From contig JAEWYD010000266.1 in assembly GCA_023462275.1 (NCBI GenBank), positions 1 to 21,643 on the forward strand: a stretch of DNA of 21,643 bases. Direction: 5' to 3'. The stretch is from Actinomycetes bacterium (GTDB lineage: Bacteria > Actinomycetota > Actinomycetes > Actinomycetales > Cellulomonadaceae). A program made the position numbers and the translations under genes. Below, one piece after another: positions 15,901-21,643 of the stretch (the stretch's first letter is position 1; each line of letters begins with the position of its first letter). The notes beneath the pieces are model-generated. The model had not been told where the DNA came from, made no database searches, and was given only the letters and a program-made list of their open reading frames with translations.

Positions 15901-16761
15901 GGGCTCGTCGTCGCGGGGGACACCACCGGGGGCATCCACGCCTGGGACCTGTCCGACCCCGCAGCGCCCGTCCTGCTGGGGTCGGCGCAGGCGCACGGGG
16001 ACTGGGTGGACACGGTCGCCTTCGACGCCTCCGGGACCCGGCTCGCGGCGTCGTCCGACGACGGCACCGTCACGCTGTGGGACGTCGCCGACGGGCTCGG
16101 GGACGAGCCGACCGGCCGGCTGACGGACCTGGGTGGGGCCGTCTACGTGGTGGCCTTCTCACCCGACGCGACGACGCTCGTCGCCTCGGTCCTGTCCGGG
16201 TCGGTGCGGCTCGCGGACGTCACGGACCTGGCGGCGCCGCGGCTGGTCGGCGAGCCGCTCACCGGGCCGGAGGGGTACGTCTACTCGACGGCGTTCAGCC
16301 CGGACGGGCGCACGATCGCCGCCACCGGCAACGACGGCACGCTGTGGCTGTGGGACGTGTCCGACGTCGCGGCCCCCACCGCGCTCGGCTCACCCCTGCG
16401 CTGGGGCGAGGGCTACGGCACCAACACGGCGTTCGCGCCCGACGGCAGCCGTGTCGCGGTCGCGATGACGGACGGCACGGTCCGGGTGTGGGACACCACC
16501 GAGCCCGCCCGGCCCACCCGCTGGGCCACCCTCTCGGGGGCCGGCGGCACGGTGTACGGGATCGAGTTCTCCCCGGACGGCGCGCACCTGACGGGAGCGT
16601 CCGCCGACCGGAGCGTCCGCGTGTGGGACGTCACGGTCGACGGCGCGCTCGCGCGGGCGTGCGCGCTCGCGGGCCGCGGGGTGCCGATGACGGCCGCCGA
16701 GTGGGCGCGCCTGGCGGGCTCGGTGCCGCGGCCGGGGACGTGCGCGGCCGACGGCAGCTAG
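12910..16761 (+). CDS. HTH-STAND NTPase-TM-WD40 protein (nSTAND1 type)
   Basis: 1283 residues, ATG behind TAGGGAG. Order of parts: an XRE-type helix-turn-helix (about 24-90, LREAAGLSVRDVARRAGLPLATVGGYLSG); a P-loop NTPase with Walker A ASGSGKSS (Lys162) entered by PYRGLAPYDVDDAELFVGRE, and Walker B LLVVDQLEE (Asp227); a helical region to about 530 with IAHDALLTAWPRLAGWIEDDR, typical of the 'novel STAND' family; one membrane helix at about 545-566; then about 14 WD40 blades (about 630-1245), many with SPDG...LWDV. Fourteen blades would make two seven-bladed propellers. It ends with the usual RACALAG...EWARL...C tail. STAND proteins switch on by nucleotide exchange when the repeats sense a signal. 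The signal here is unknown. Related architectures include regulators and antiphage sensors. The HTH could act on DNA at the membrane or be a protein-contact module. Confidence 0.9.
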   Translation: MTDGDAPDPDLLGAAETSARPAELPDRAALARELTRLREAAGLSVRDVARRAGLPLATVGGYLSGRHLPQPATMDQFERMLVALGVPDADRAAWVEVASRLRRVPGPRPASARPPYRGLAPYDVDDAELFVGREQSVRALVERVGGAPAHPVVVLAASGSGKSSLLRAGLVAHVRGAGARAAVMTPGTEPAASLGVALAALGEPEASAASAGAGHPTGGPTRLLVVDQLEEVLLADARSAADDLLARLAALHAAGTAVVVGLRADVVERALEHPELARWLGDRPVLVGPLSAEDLRRVVVEPAQRVGVEVDEGLVDVLVAEATAGSAAARAAGAAGARLDPGVLPMVSHALYATWQAASGRRLTLAQYRAVGGLAGAVAQTAESVVAGLPPERVEVARRVLLALVLVRGALATARPLELAELAGPEEADVVAALVDARLLTADRDHVRIAHDALLTAWPRLAGWIEDDREALRVHGRLAEAARHWEESARDDDLLYRGALLETAVAWRAQGRPLSAREHAFLEAGLIAADRRAAARRRSTRRLRALAAGLAVLTVSTGVLAGFSVAQGRVVARERDLAVSRQLAVTAQALTDTDPGLSAQVATAALATADTVEARSALLSTTGIAVPARLGDLGGLVNGLAVSPDGDVVAAATDRATVAVWSVGDRPGSLADLSVDDAALYGVTVTADGGTLLAGGDAGQLRAWSLADPASPEPLPVTGPPAGATLYDVAASADGALVVAAASDGSLHLWSSGADGFAEVASVPAVAGGSAQAVALDPHGTVVAAAGSTGALTLWDVADPAAPAPLGGPVDLGGVQVNALAWSPDGATVAAGTVDGLVRLVDVAGAAPPAVTLELTGPASWVNDLAFSPDGTRLAGASSDQRVWVWDPVTGAAAGQAASPTTLLATRWSPDGAAVYLSGADGMLRAWEYPGSVLADFASIPGQGAFATVGGADVVVTATTGGLHVWDVADPARVRLLGTAPPPDGARLDGAVDVSAAGLVVAGDTTGGIHAWDLSDPAAPVLLGSAQAHGDWVDTVAFDASGTRLAASSDDGTVTLWDVADGLGDEPTGRLTDLGGAVYVVAFSPDATTLVASVLSGSVRLADVTDLAAPRLVGEPLTGPEGYVYSTAFSPDGRTIAATGNDGTLWLWDVSDVAAPTALGSPLRWGEGYGTNTAFAPDGSRVAVAMTDGTVRVWDTTEPARPTRWATLSGAGGTVYGIEFSPDGAHLTGASADRSVRVWDVTVDGALARACALAGRGVPMTAAEWARLAGSVPRPGTCAADGS

Positions 16762-17312
16762 CGGCGGATCCGCTCGGCCTGGGGGACCACCCGCACGGTC
16801 GCGTCGCCGCCGGCGGCCTGCACCGCGTCGGTGATGCCCGTCCGGACCGCGGCCATCGCGTCCACGACGGCGGAGGAGTCGACGACGCCGTCGTGCGTCG
16901 TCCACCGCCCCACCTCCCACGCGCCCGTGGTGCCGCCGTCGGGCGCCGCGGTGAAGGTGGCGACCCCGGCGAACTGGGACTGCATCTTGTTGCCGAACTC
17001 GATCTGGAGCCGGCCCGGGGACTGGGACGCGAGGTGGGTGCGCGCGACGAACGCGGTGGGCGCCGTCGTGGGAAGCGCGAGGGCGGCGACGACGGCGCTC
17101 TGGACCTCGGCGGGCGTGCCCGGCGCGGTGTAGGAGAGGCGGGTCCACACCTCGTCCATGGCCCTGGCGTTGGTGCCCCGGTAGAGGACGGCGGAGACCC
17201 CGTGGGCCATCCCCTTGCGGATGTAGTAGATGCCCACGGCCAGGGCAACCAGCAGCACGACTCCCAGCACGACGTCGACCTCGCTCGCTCGTCCGCGCGT
17301 CCCGTGGGCCAC
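16758..17312 (-). CDS. Single-pass membrane protein of unknown function
   Basis: 184 residues from the GTG at 17312, with only a weak ribosome site (GAGGCGG). A short basic N-terminus is followed by one membrane helix (about 13-30, VVLGVVLLVALAVGIYYI) and the motif RKGMAHGVSAVLYRGTNA, then a soluble domain rich in Ala, Thr and Val with no cysteine and no recognisable catalytic motif. Its stop shares CTAG with that of the convergent STAND gene, so the two reading frames overlap by three bases and there is no room for a terminator between them. I do not recognise the family. Its position beside the membrane-attached STAND protein is suggestive but not evidence of a shared role. Confidence 0.75.
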   Translation of the reverse strand: MAHGTRGRASEVDVVLGVVLLVALAVGIYYIRKGMAHGVSAVLYRGTNARAMDEVWTRLSYTAPGTPAEVQSAVVAALALPTTAPTAFVARTHLASQSPGRLQIEFGNKMQSQFAGVATFTAAPDGGTTGAWEVGRWTTHDGVVDSSAVVDAMAAVRTGITDAVQAAGGDATVRVVPQAERIRR

Positions 17313-17418
17313 CCCGCCTCGCGCGGGGAGTCGAGGGGCCGTCCGTAGCGTCGACCGGGGGACGGCGCGGGGGGAGAGGACGGCACGTGCGACGTCGTGC
17401 GGACTTCTCCGGGCGGCG

Positions 17419-18909
17419 CTACACGACGAGGCTGACGCCCAGGATCGCGACCAGCGCGACGACGGACAGCACGGTCTCCATGAGCGACCAGGTCTTGAAC
17501 GTCTGGCCGACGGTCATCCCGAAGTACTCCTTGACCATCCAGAATCCCGCGTCGTTGACGTGGGAGAAGAACACCGACCCGGCGCCGACGGCGAGGACCA
17601 TGAGCGAGACCTCGCCGGCGCCGAGCCCGGCCGCGAGCGGGGCGACGATGCCGGACGCCGTGATCGTGGCGACGGTCGCGGAGCCCGTCGCCAGGCGGAT
17701 GGCGACGGCGACCAGCCAGGCCGCGATGAGCGGGGAGACGGGGGCGTCCTTGAGGCCGTCGGCGATGACGTCGCCGACGCCGGAGTCGACGAGGGTCTGC
17801 TTGAAGCCGCCGCCCGCGCCGACGATGAGGATGATGCCGGCGATCGGCGCCAGCGACGCACCGACAGTCCCGGAGACCTCCGCGAGCGTGCTGCCCAGTG
17901 CGGTACCGAGCAGGACCATCGCGAGCAGCGTCGTGACGAGGAGCGCCACCAGCGGCGTCCCGACGAAGGTGAGGACGTCGACCCAGGCGGTGCCCTCCGT
18001 GCCGACGGTCTCGGCGACCGTCCGCAGCAGCATGAGCCCGACGGGCAGCAGGACCACGGCGAGTGCGACGCCGAACCGGGGCCGGCGCCGTCGGTCAGGG
18101 TCGCCCTCGCCCGCATCCGCGGCGTCGCCGGTGCGCTCTGCGTCGAGCGGTCCGACGGCGTCGCCGGCCCGTGCCGTGTCCCCCCGCCTCGGCGGCGCGT
18201 CCCCGCCCAGCAGCGCGGGCATGCCCCCGCCGAGCAGGGCGGGTGCCTCGATCGGCACCCAGCGCGCCATGACGCGCGCGAGCAGCGGCCCCGCGATGGC
18301 GACGGTCGGGATGGCGACGAGCAGCCCGAGCCCCAGCGTGATGCCCAGGTTGGCGTGCAGGGCGTCGATCGCGATGAGCGGCCCGGGGTGCGGCGGAACC
18401 AGGCCGTGCAGCGCCGAGAGGCCCGCGAGGGCCGGGATGCCCAGCAGGATCAGCGGGAGCTTCGCGCGCCGGGCGGCGAGCATCACGACGGGGATGAGCA
18501 GGACCACCCCGACCTCGAAGAACAGCGGGATCCCGATGACGAACGCGACCAGCGCCAGCGCCCACGGCAGCCGCTGCGCAGGCGTCCGCGCGAGGACGAC
18601 GTCGACGATCTCGTCCGCGCCGCCCGATCGCACGAGCAGCGTGCCGATGATCGAGCCCAGGACGATGAGCACCCCGACGCCGCCGACCGTGCTGCCCAGT
18701 CCGCTGCTGAAGCTGGTGAAGGCGTCGAGGTAGGACACCCCGGCCACGACCGCCATGAGCCCCGCGCCGAGCATGAGCGCGAGGAACGGGTGGAGCTTGA
18801 GCCACACGATGAGGCCGATGATCAGGGCGATACTCACCAGCCCCGCCACGACCAGCTGGGCGGTTCCGGCGGCGGGGGCGGTTGCCTCCGCGGCGAGGTG
18901 CAGCGTCAT
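17419..18909 (-). CDS. GntP-family gluconate/sugar-acid:H+ symporter
   Basis: 496 residues from the ATG at 18909, preceded by GGGGGAGA. It has about 12 or more hydrophobic segments along the whole length. Family motifs include FFEVGVVLLIPVV, LHGLVPPHPGPLIAI and GAGGGFKQTLVDSGVG in the middle, ATGSATVATITASGI, and SHVNDAGFWMVKEYFG near the end; these define the GntP group, which imports gluconate and related sugar acids with protons. An unusual polar, charged insert (about 220-278, ending RRRR) separates the halves and should lie in the cytoplasm. It follows lacI on the same strand with 74 bases between, so it is probably cotranscribed and regulated by LacI. An inverted repeat CTCGCCG/CGGCGAG (18949-18975) sits in that gap and may modulate the ratio. 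Substrate within the family is inferred. Confidence 0.92.
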   Translation of the reverse strand: MTLHLAAEATAPAAGTAQLVVAGLVSIALIIGLIVWLKLHPFLALMLGAGLMAVVAGVSYLDAFTSFSSGLGSTVGGVGVLIVLGSIIGTLLVRSGGADEIVDVVLARTPAQRLPWALALVAFVIGIPLFFEVGVVLLIPVVMLAARRAKLPLILLGIPALAGLSALHGLVPPHPGPLIAIDALHANLGITLGLGLLVAIPTVAIAGPLLARVMARWVPIEAPALLGGGMPALLGGDAPPRRGDTARAGDAVGPLDAERTGDAADAGEGDPDRRRRPRFGVALAVVLLPVGLMLLRTVAETVGTEGTAWVDVLTFVGTPLVALLVTTLLAMVLLGTALGSTLAEVSGTVGASLAPIAGIILIVGAGGGFKQTLVDSGVGDVIADGLKDAPVSPLIAAWLVAVAIRLATGSATVATITASGIVAPLAAGLGAGEVSLMVLAVGAGSVFFSHVNDAGFWMVKEYFGMTVGQTFKTWSLMETVLSVVALVAILGVSLVV

Positions 18910-18983
18910 CGTCGTCTCCCCCCGGGCCGATGGGCGTCCTCCGGCAGTCTCGCCGAGGGTCGCCGTGGCGGCGAGGCGAGAGC

Positions 18984-20021
18984 TCAGGCGCGCGCGGGGC
19001 CCGTGGAGTCGCGGACGCTCAGCGTGGTGACGAGCTGCACCTGGGGCGAGGCCGGCTGGACGCCCTCGGTCATCGCCAGCACGGTCTCGACGGCCATGCG
19101 GCCCATGCCCGTCAGCGGCTGGTGGACGGAGGTGAGCGGCGGCGTCGTCCACACCGCCTGGGGGGTGTCGTCGAAGCCGACGACGCTCAGGCGGCCGGGC
19201 ACGGGCACGCCGGTCTCGCGCGCGGCCGCCAGGACGCCGACGGCGATCTCGTCGTCGCCGCACACGATGCCGGTGGGCGGCTCGGGCAGGCGGAGGAGCT
19301 CCGCGCCGTGCGCGACGCCCGTCTCGACCGAGAAGAAGCCCCCGCGCACCAGGTCCCGGTCCAGGCGCACGCCGGCGGAGTCGAGCGCAGCGGCGTAGCC
19401 GTGGAACCGCTCGCGCGCCGCGGCGGAGGCGTCCGGCCCGCCGATCCACCCGATGCGGCGGTGGCCGAGCTCGAGGAGGTGCTCGGTGGCGGTGCGGCCG
19501 CCGACCCAGTTGGTCGAGCCGATCGTCACGACCGTCGGGTCGTGGATGTCGACCGGGTCGACCATGACGAACGGCATCCCGACGTCCTTCGCGGCCTGGA
19601 GCACCGCCGTCGGCTCACCGAGCGTGAGCCCGATGATGCCGACGACGCCCGCCTGCTGCTGCTCGGACACCCACGACCGGGCGGCGCCGCGCGTGGCCCG
19701 GACGGAGCGGTCCGGGGGAAGGCGCACGAGCAGGTTGGTGTCGGCTGCCGTGGCGGCGGCGAGGATGCCCTGCAGGACGTTGGTGATGTAGGGCGAGTCG
19801 AGGGCCTCGAACACCGCGGCAAGCGTGCGCGTGCGCGGCGGCTCCCACTGGGCGCGGGGCGGGCGGTAGCCGAGCTGGTCCACGGCGGCGAGCACCTTCG
19901 CGCGCGTGTCCGCGGCGACGTCGGACCGGTCGTTGAGCACCTTGGAGACGGTGCCCTTGGTCACCCCTGCTGCGCGTGCGACATCGACGAGCGTCACCCG
20001 CCCTGGAGAACGCCCGGCCAT
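18984..20021 (-). CDS. LacI-family transcriptional repressor
   Basis: 345 residues. The ATG at 20021 is chosen over one 15 bases upstream because GAGGAG lies 7 bases before it. Residues 8-55 form the LacI headpiece (VTLVDVARAAGVTKGTVSKVLN, with the hinge continuing to LGYRP), followed by a periplasmic-binding-protein-like effector domain. That domain includes VDPVDIHDPTVVTIGSTNW, HLLELGHRRIGWIGGP and VVGFDDTPQAVWTTPPLTSVHQP, resembling regulators of oligosaccharide use; the actual effector cannot be read from sequence. It sits between gntP (same strand, downstream) and a divergent sugar ABC operon. Symmetric CGAAAC..GTTTCG sites lie at its own start (20039-20052) and in the divergent leader (20162-20174), so autoregulation and control of both transport systems are likely. 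Confidence 0.92.
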   Translation of the reverse strand: MAGRSPGRVTLVDVARAAGVTKGTVSKVLNDRSDVAADTRAKVLAAVDQLGYRPPRAQWEPPRTRTLAAVFEALDSPYITNVLQGILAAATAADTNLLVRLPPDRSVRATRGAARSWVSEQQQAGVVGIIGLTLGEPTAVLQAAKDVGMPFVMVDPVDIHDPTVVTIGSTNWVGGRTATEHLLELGHRRIGWIGGPDASAAARERFHGYAAALDSAGVRLDRDLVRGGFFSVETGVAHGAELLRLPEPPTGIVCGDDEIAVGVLAAARETGVPVPGRLSVVGFDDTPQAVWTTPPLTSVHQPLTGMGRMAVETVLAMTEGVQPASPQVQLVTTLSVRDSTGPARA

Positions 20022-20038
20022 CCACACTCTCCTCACCC

Positions 20039-20052
20039 CGAAACTGGTTTCG
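20039..20052 (-). promoter_or_regulatory. Operator at the lacI transcription start
   Basis: CGAAACTGGTTTCG has six-base arms that are exact reverse complements, separated by TG. On the minus strand a TATCCT -10 (20058-20053) places the start inside this site, so a bound repressor would block lacI-gntP transcription. Confidence 0.65.
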
Positions 20053-20111
20053 AGGATAGCGGCGGTGCGGCGCCCGGTCCAGCCCGGCGCGCGAGGTGGC
20101 GAATCGGGCTA

Positions 20112-20141
20112 TTGACGCCCTATCGCCGCCGTGGCTACCCT
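20112..20141 (+). promoter_or_regulatory. Promoter of the sugar ABC operon
   Basis: TTGACG (20112-20117) and TACCCT (20136-20141) with an 18-base spacer form the best promoter in the window. Transcription would begin near 20148, giving a leader of about 160 bases. Confidence 0.65.
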
Positions 20142-20161
20142 CGCGACCTGAGCGAATGTAG

Positions 20162-20174
20162 CGAAACTGTTTCG
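20162..20174 (+). promoter_or_regulatory. LacI operator in the ABC operon leader
   Basis: CGAAACTGTTTCG is a perfect odd-centred palindrome about 14 bases after the likely start site, where a repressor would block elongation or open-complex exit. Its arms equal those of the site at 20039, but the spacer is one base instead of two. Confidence 0.65.
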
Positions 20175-20235
20175 GACTCTCGGCGAGGAGAGGAGAGGTC
20201 TGTCCTCGCCGCCCCGGAGCCGTAGCGGGATCGGT

Positions 20236-20251
20236 GTCCAACGTTGCAGAC
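20236..20251 (+). other. CAACGTTG palindrome in the ABC operon leader
   Basis: GTCCAACGTTGCAGAC has a perfect CAACGTTG core (20239-20246) and shares ACGTTGCAGA with operator 2 of the tandem esterase (2041-2049 region). It may be a second regulator's site. Location about 90 bases after the transcription start makes this uncertain. Confidence 0.35.
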
Positions 20252-20308
20252 GGTGCCCGCGGACATGCGGGCGCGAGGAAGCAGAACTCCAATGGAGGAG
20301 GAACTGAC

Positions 20309-21586
20309 GTGAAGTCTCGCGTGCCGGCGCTCGTCGCCGCTGTCAGTGGATTCGCCCTGGTCCTGAGTGCGTGCTCCGGTGGGGGAGGGGCGTCGTCGGG
20401 CAAGGACGCGGACCCGAACTCCGAGGTCAAGTTCTGGTCGTTCACGGGCATCGGCGCCCAGGACGGGCTGAAGGAGTACCTCGCGAAGCAGCCGAACGCG
20501 CACGTGAAGCTGAGCGAGGTCGGCAGCACGACCGAGACGGCCACGGCGCTGACCGCCGCGCTCGCCGGCGGTGACGTGCCCGACCTGGTGATGATCCAGA
20601 ACGACGACCTGCCGAAGTTCGTCGAGAACCCCGACAACTTCGTCGACCTGCGCACCCTCGGCGGCGACGACATCGGCGACAAGTACCTCGACTGGGCCGT
20701 CGACTTCGCGACCGCCGACAACGGCGCGCTCATCGGTATCCCGACCGACGTCGGCGGGCTGGGCTTCGCCTACCGGGCGGACCTCTTCGAGGCGGCCGGG
20801 CTGCCCACCGACCCCGCGGAGGTCGCGGCCGCGTGGTCGACCTGGGACGACTTCATCGCGATGGGCAAGACGTACACCGAGAAGACGGGCAAGCCGTTCA
20901 TCGACAACGTCGAGACCAGCGTCTTCTTCTCCACCGTCAACCAGGTCGAGAACAAGTACTACTCGCCGGACGGCGAGCTGATCTACGACACCAACCCGGA
21001 GGTCAAGGAGGCGTTCCAGATCGCCGTCGACACCTACGAGGCCGGGATCAGCGCCAACATCGCGGCGTGGTCGTCCGGGTGGGACCCCGGCAAGGCCAAC
21101 GGCAGCTTCGCGGTCACCATCGCCCCGTCGTGGATGCTCTCCGGCATCAAGAACGCCGCGCCCGACTCCGCCGGCGACTGGCGCGTCGCCAACGTGCCCG
21201 GCGTCGGCGGGAACTGGGGCGGCAGCGTCATCGCCATCCCGGCCCGTGCGGCCAACAAGGCCGGTGCCTGGCAGTACATCGAGACGATGATGTCGCCCGA
21301 GGGCCAGACCGACCACTTCAAGGCGACGGGCACGTTCCCGGCCGCCAAGGACGCGCTGACCAGCGACGCCGTGCTCGGCTACACCGACGAGTTCTACGGC
21401 GACTCGCCCATCGGCACGGTCATCAGCGACTCCGTCATGAACTACGCGTCGTCGTACAACGGGCCGGACACCGGCGCCATCGGGATCGGGCTGCTCAACG
21501 CGCTCGCGGAGATGCAGTCCGGGAACGTCGAGCCGGCCGGTGCATGGGACCTCGGCCTGAAGAACGTCAAGGAGGCCATCGGCTGA
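20309..21586 (+). CDS. Sugar ABC transporter substrate-binding lipoprotein (CUT1 type)
   Basis: 425 residues; GTG at 20309 behind GGAGGAGG. A lipoprotein signal peptide ends in the lipobox LSAC with Cys22 as the lipid-anchored residue, followed by a Gly/Ser linker. The mature part is an extracellular-binding-protein family 1 fold: VKFWSFTGIGAQDGLKEYL, ALTAALAGGDVPDLVMIQ, IPTDVGGLGFAYRADLFEAAGLP, and GGSVIAIPARAANKAGAWQYI. Such proteins capture mono- or oligosaccharides and deliver them to two permeases and an MsmK-like ATPase. Those permease genes would be expected just downstream, past the window end. A divergent LacI gene and two nearby operator-like sites point to substrate induction. The ligand cannot be read from the sequence. 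Confidence 0.93.
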   Translation: MKSRVPALVAAVSGFALVLSACSGGGGASSGKDADPNSEVKFWSFTGIGAQDGLKEYLAKQPNAHVKLSEVGSTTETATALTAALAGGDVPDLVMIQNDDLPKFVENPDNFVDLRTLGGDDIGDKYLDWAVDFATADNGALIGIPTDVGGLGFAYRADLFEAAGLPTDPAEVAAAWSTWDDFIAMGKTYTEKTGKPFIDNVETSVFFSTVNQVENKYYSPDGELIYDTNPEVKEAFQIAVDTYEAGISANIAAWSSGWDPGKANGSFAVTIAPSWMLSGIKNAAPDSAGDWRVANVPGVGGNWGGSVIAIPARAANKAGAWQYIETMMSPEGQTDHFKATGTFPAAKDALTSDAVLGYTDEFYGDSPIGTVISDSVMNYASSYNGPDTGAIGIGLLNALAEMQSGNVEPAGAWDLGLKNVKEAIG

Positions 21587-21604
21587 TCCCGACCGGCTGA
21601 CCGC

Positions 21605-21634
21605 CCCCACCCCAGCGGACCCCCGTGGGTGGGG
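21605..21634 (+). terminator. Hairpin after the binding-protein gene
   Basis: CCCCACCC (21605-21612) pairs with GGGTGGGG (21627-21634) across a 14-base loop. After a binding-protein gene such hairpins often protect the upstream mRNA or partly terminate, giving more binding protein than permease. It could also be a full terminator if no permease follows. Confidence 0.5.
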
Positions 21635-21643
21635 CCCCCCGGG

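Noticed and set aside
12481..15996. Minus-strand open frame of over 1100 codons opposite the STAND gene
   Set aside because: Composition is dominated by Arg, Gly and Val without structure. The plus frame has Walker motifs and WD40 repeats.
20022..20036. Earlier ATG for lacI, adding five residues
   Set aside because: It overlaps the GAGGAG ribosome site that fits the ATG at 20021, and the LacI headpiece starts after that ATG.
1618..21586. Defence island or mobile element
   Set aside because: Apart from the STAND protein there is no nuclease, transposase, integrase, toxin-antitoxin or att-like repeat, and composition looks uniform across the window.

Overview
The window comes from a very GC-rich actinobacterium (strong third-position GC bias, GGAGG-type ribosome binding sites, GTG starts, TAnnnT-type -10 boxes). 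Gene content (GH42 beta-galactosidase, secreted esterases, LacI-controlled sugar uptake, a cobalamin-riboswitch-controlled ribonucleotide reductase) suggests a polysaccharide-degrading Micrococcales such as Cellulomonas or a relative. The genus is inferred, not proven. I see no tRNA, rRNA, CRISPR array, transposase or phage gene.

Layout. 1-361 (-) is the start of a membrane protein resembling the N-terminus of MprF/LysX lysylphosphatidylglycerol synthases. It is divergent from a membrane-anchored esterase (457-1614, +). A 47-residue zinc-ribbon-like protein (1618-1761, -) follows. 1762-2153 holds no gene but carries a structured leader and a pair of palindromic operators in front of a 761-residue secreted protein (2154-4439, +). 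That protein has two E-set plus esterase modules, and its first esterase has lost the catalytic residues. Two perfect hairpins end it, then comes a GH42 beta-galactosidase (4633-6651, +).

6652-7078 is a 427-base control region: two NrdR boxes 31 bp apart, a promoter, and a cobalamin riboswitch. It drives nrdA-nrdB (7079-10770, +), a class I ribonucleotide reductase. Its small subunit has Phe where the radical Tyr normally sits and Glu as first metal ligand, which is the class Ic (Mn/Fe) pattern. The likely logic is that this B12-independent enzyme is made when cobalamin is short.

A long inverted repeat separates nrdB from a convergent drug/metabolite-type permease with a very histidine-rich tail (10894-11976, -). 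Helically phased tandem repeats precede a small two-TM DUF4190-type protein (12203-12802, +). Next is a 1283-residue HTH-STAND NTPase-TM-WD40 protein (12910-16761, +). Its stop codon shares CTAG with that of a convergent single-pass membrane protein (16758-17312, -).

The last part is a sugar/sugar-acid module: a GntP-type permease (17419-18909, -) behind a LacI regulator (18984-20021, -), divergent from a sugar ABC transporter binding lipoprotein (20309-21586, +). CGAAAC..GTTTCG palindromes lie at both promoters of the divergent region, so LacI probably controls itself, gntP and the ABC operon. A hairpin follows the lipoprotein gene, and the permease genes expected after it lie beyond the window.
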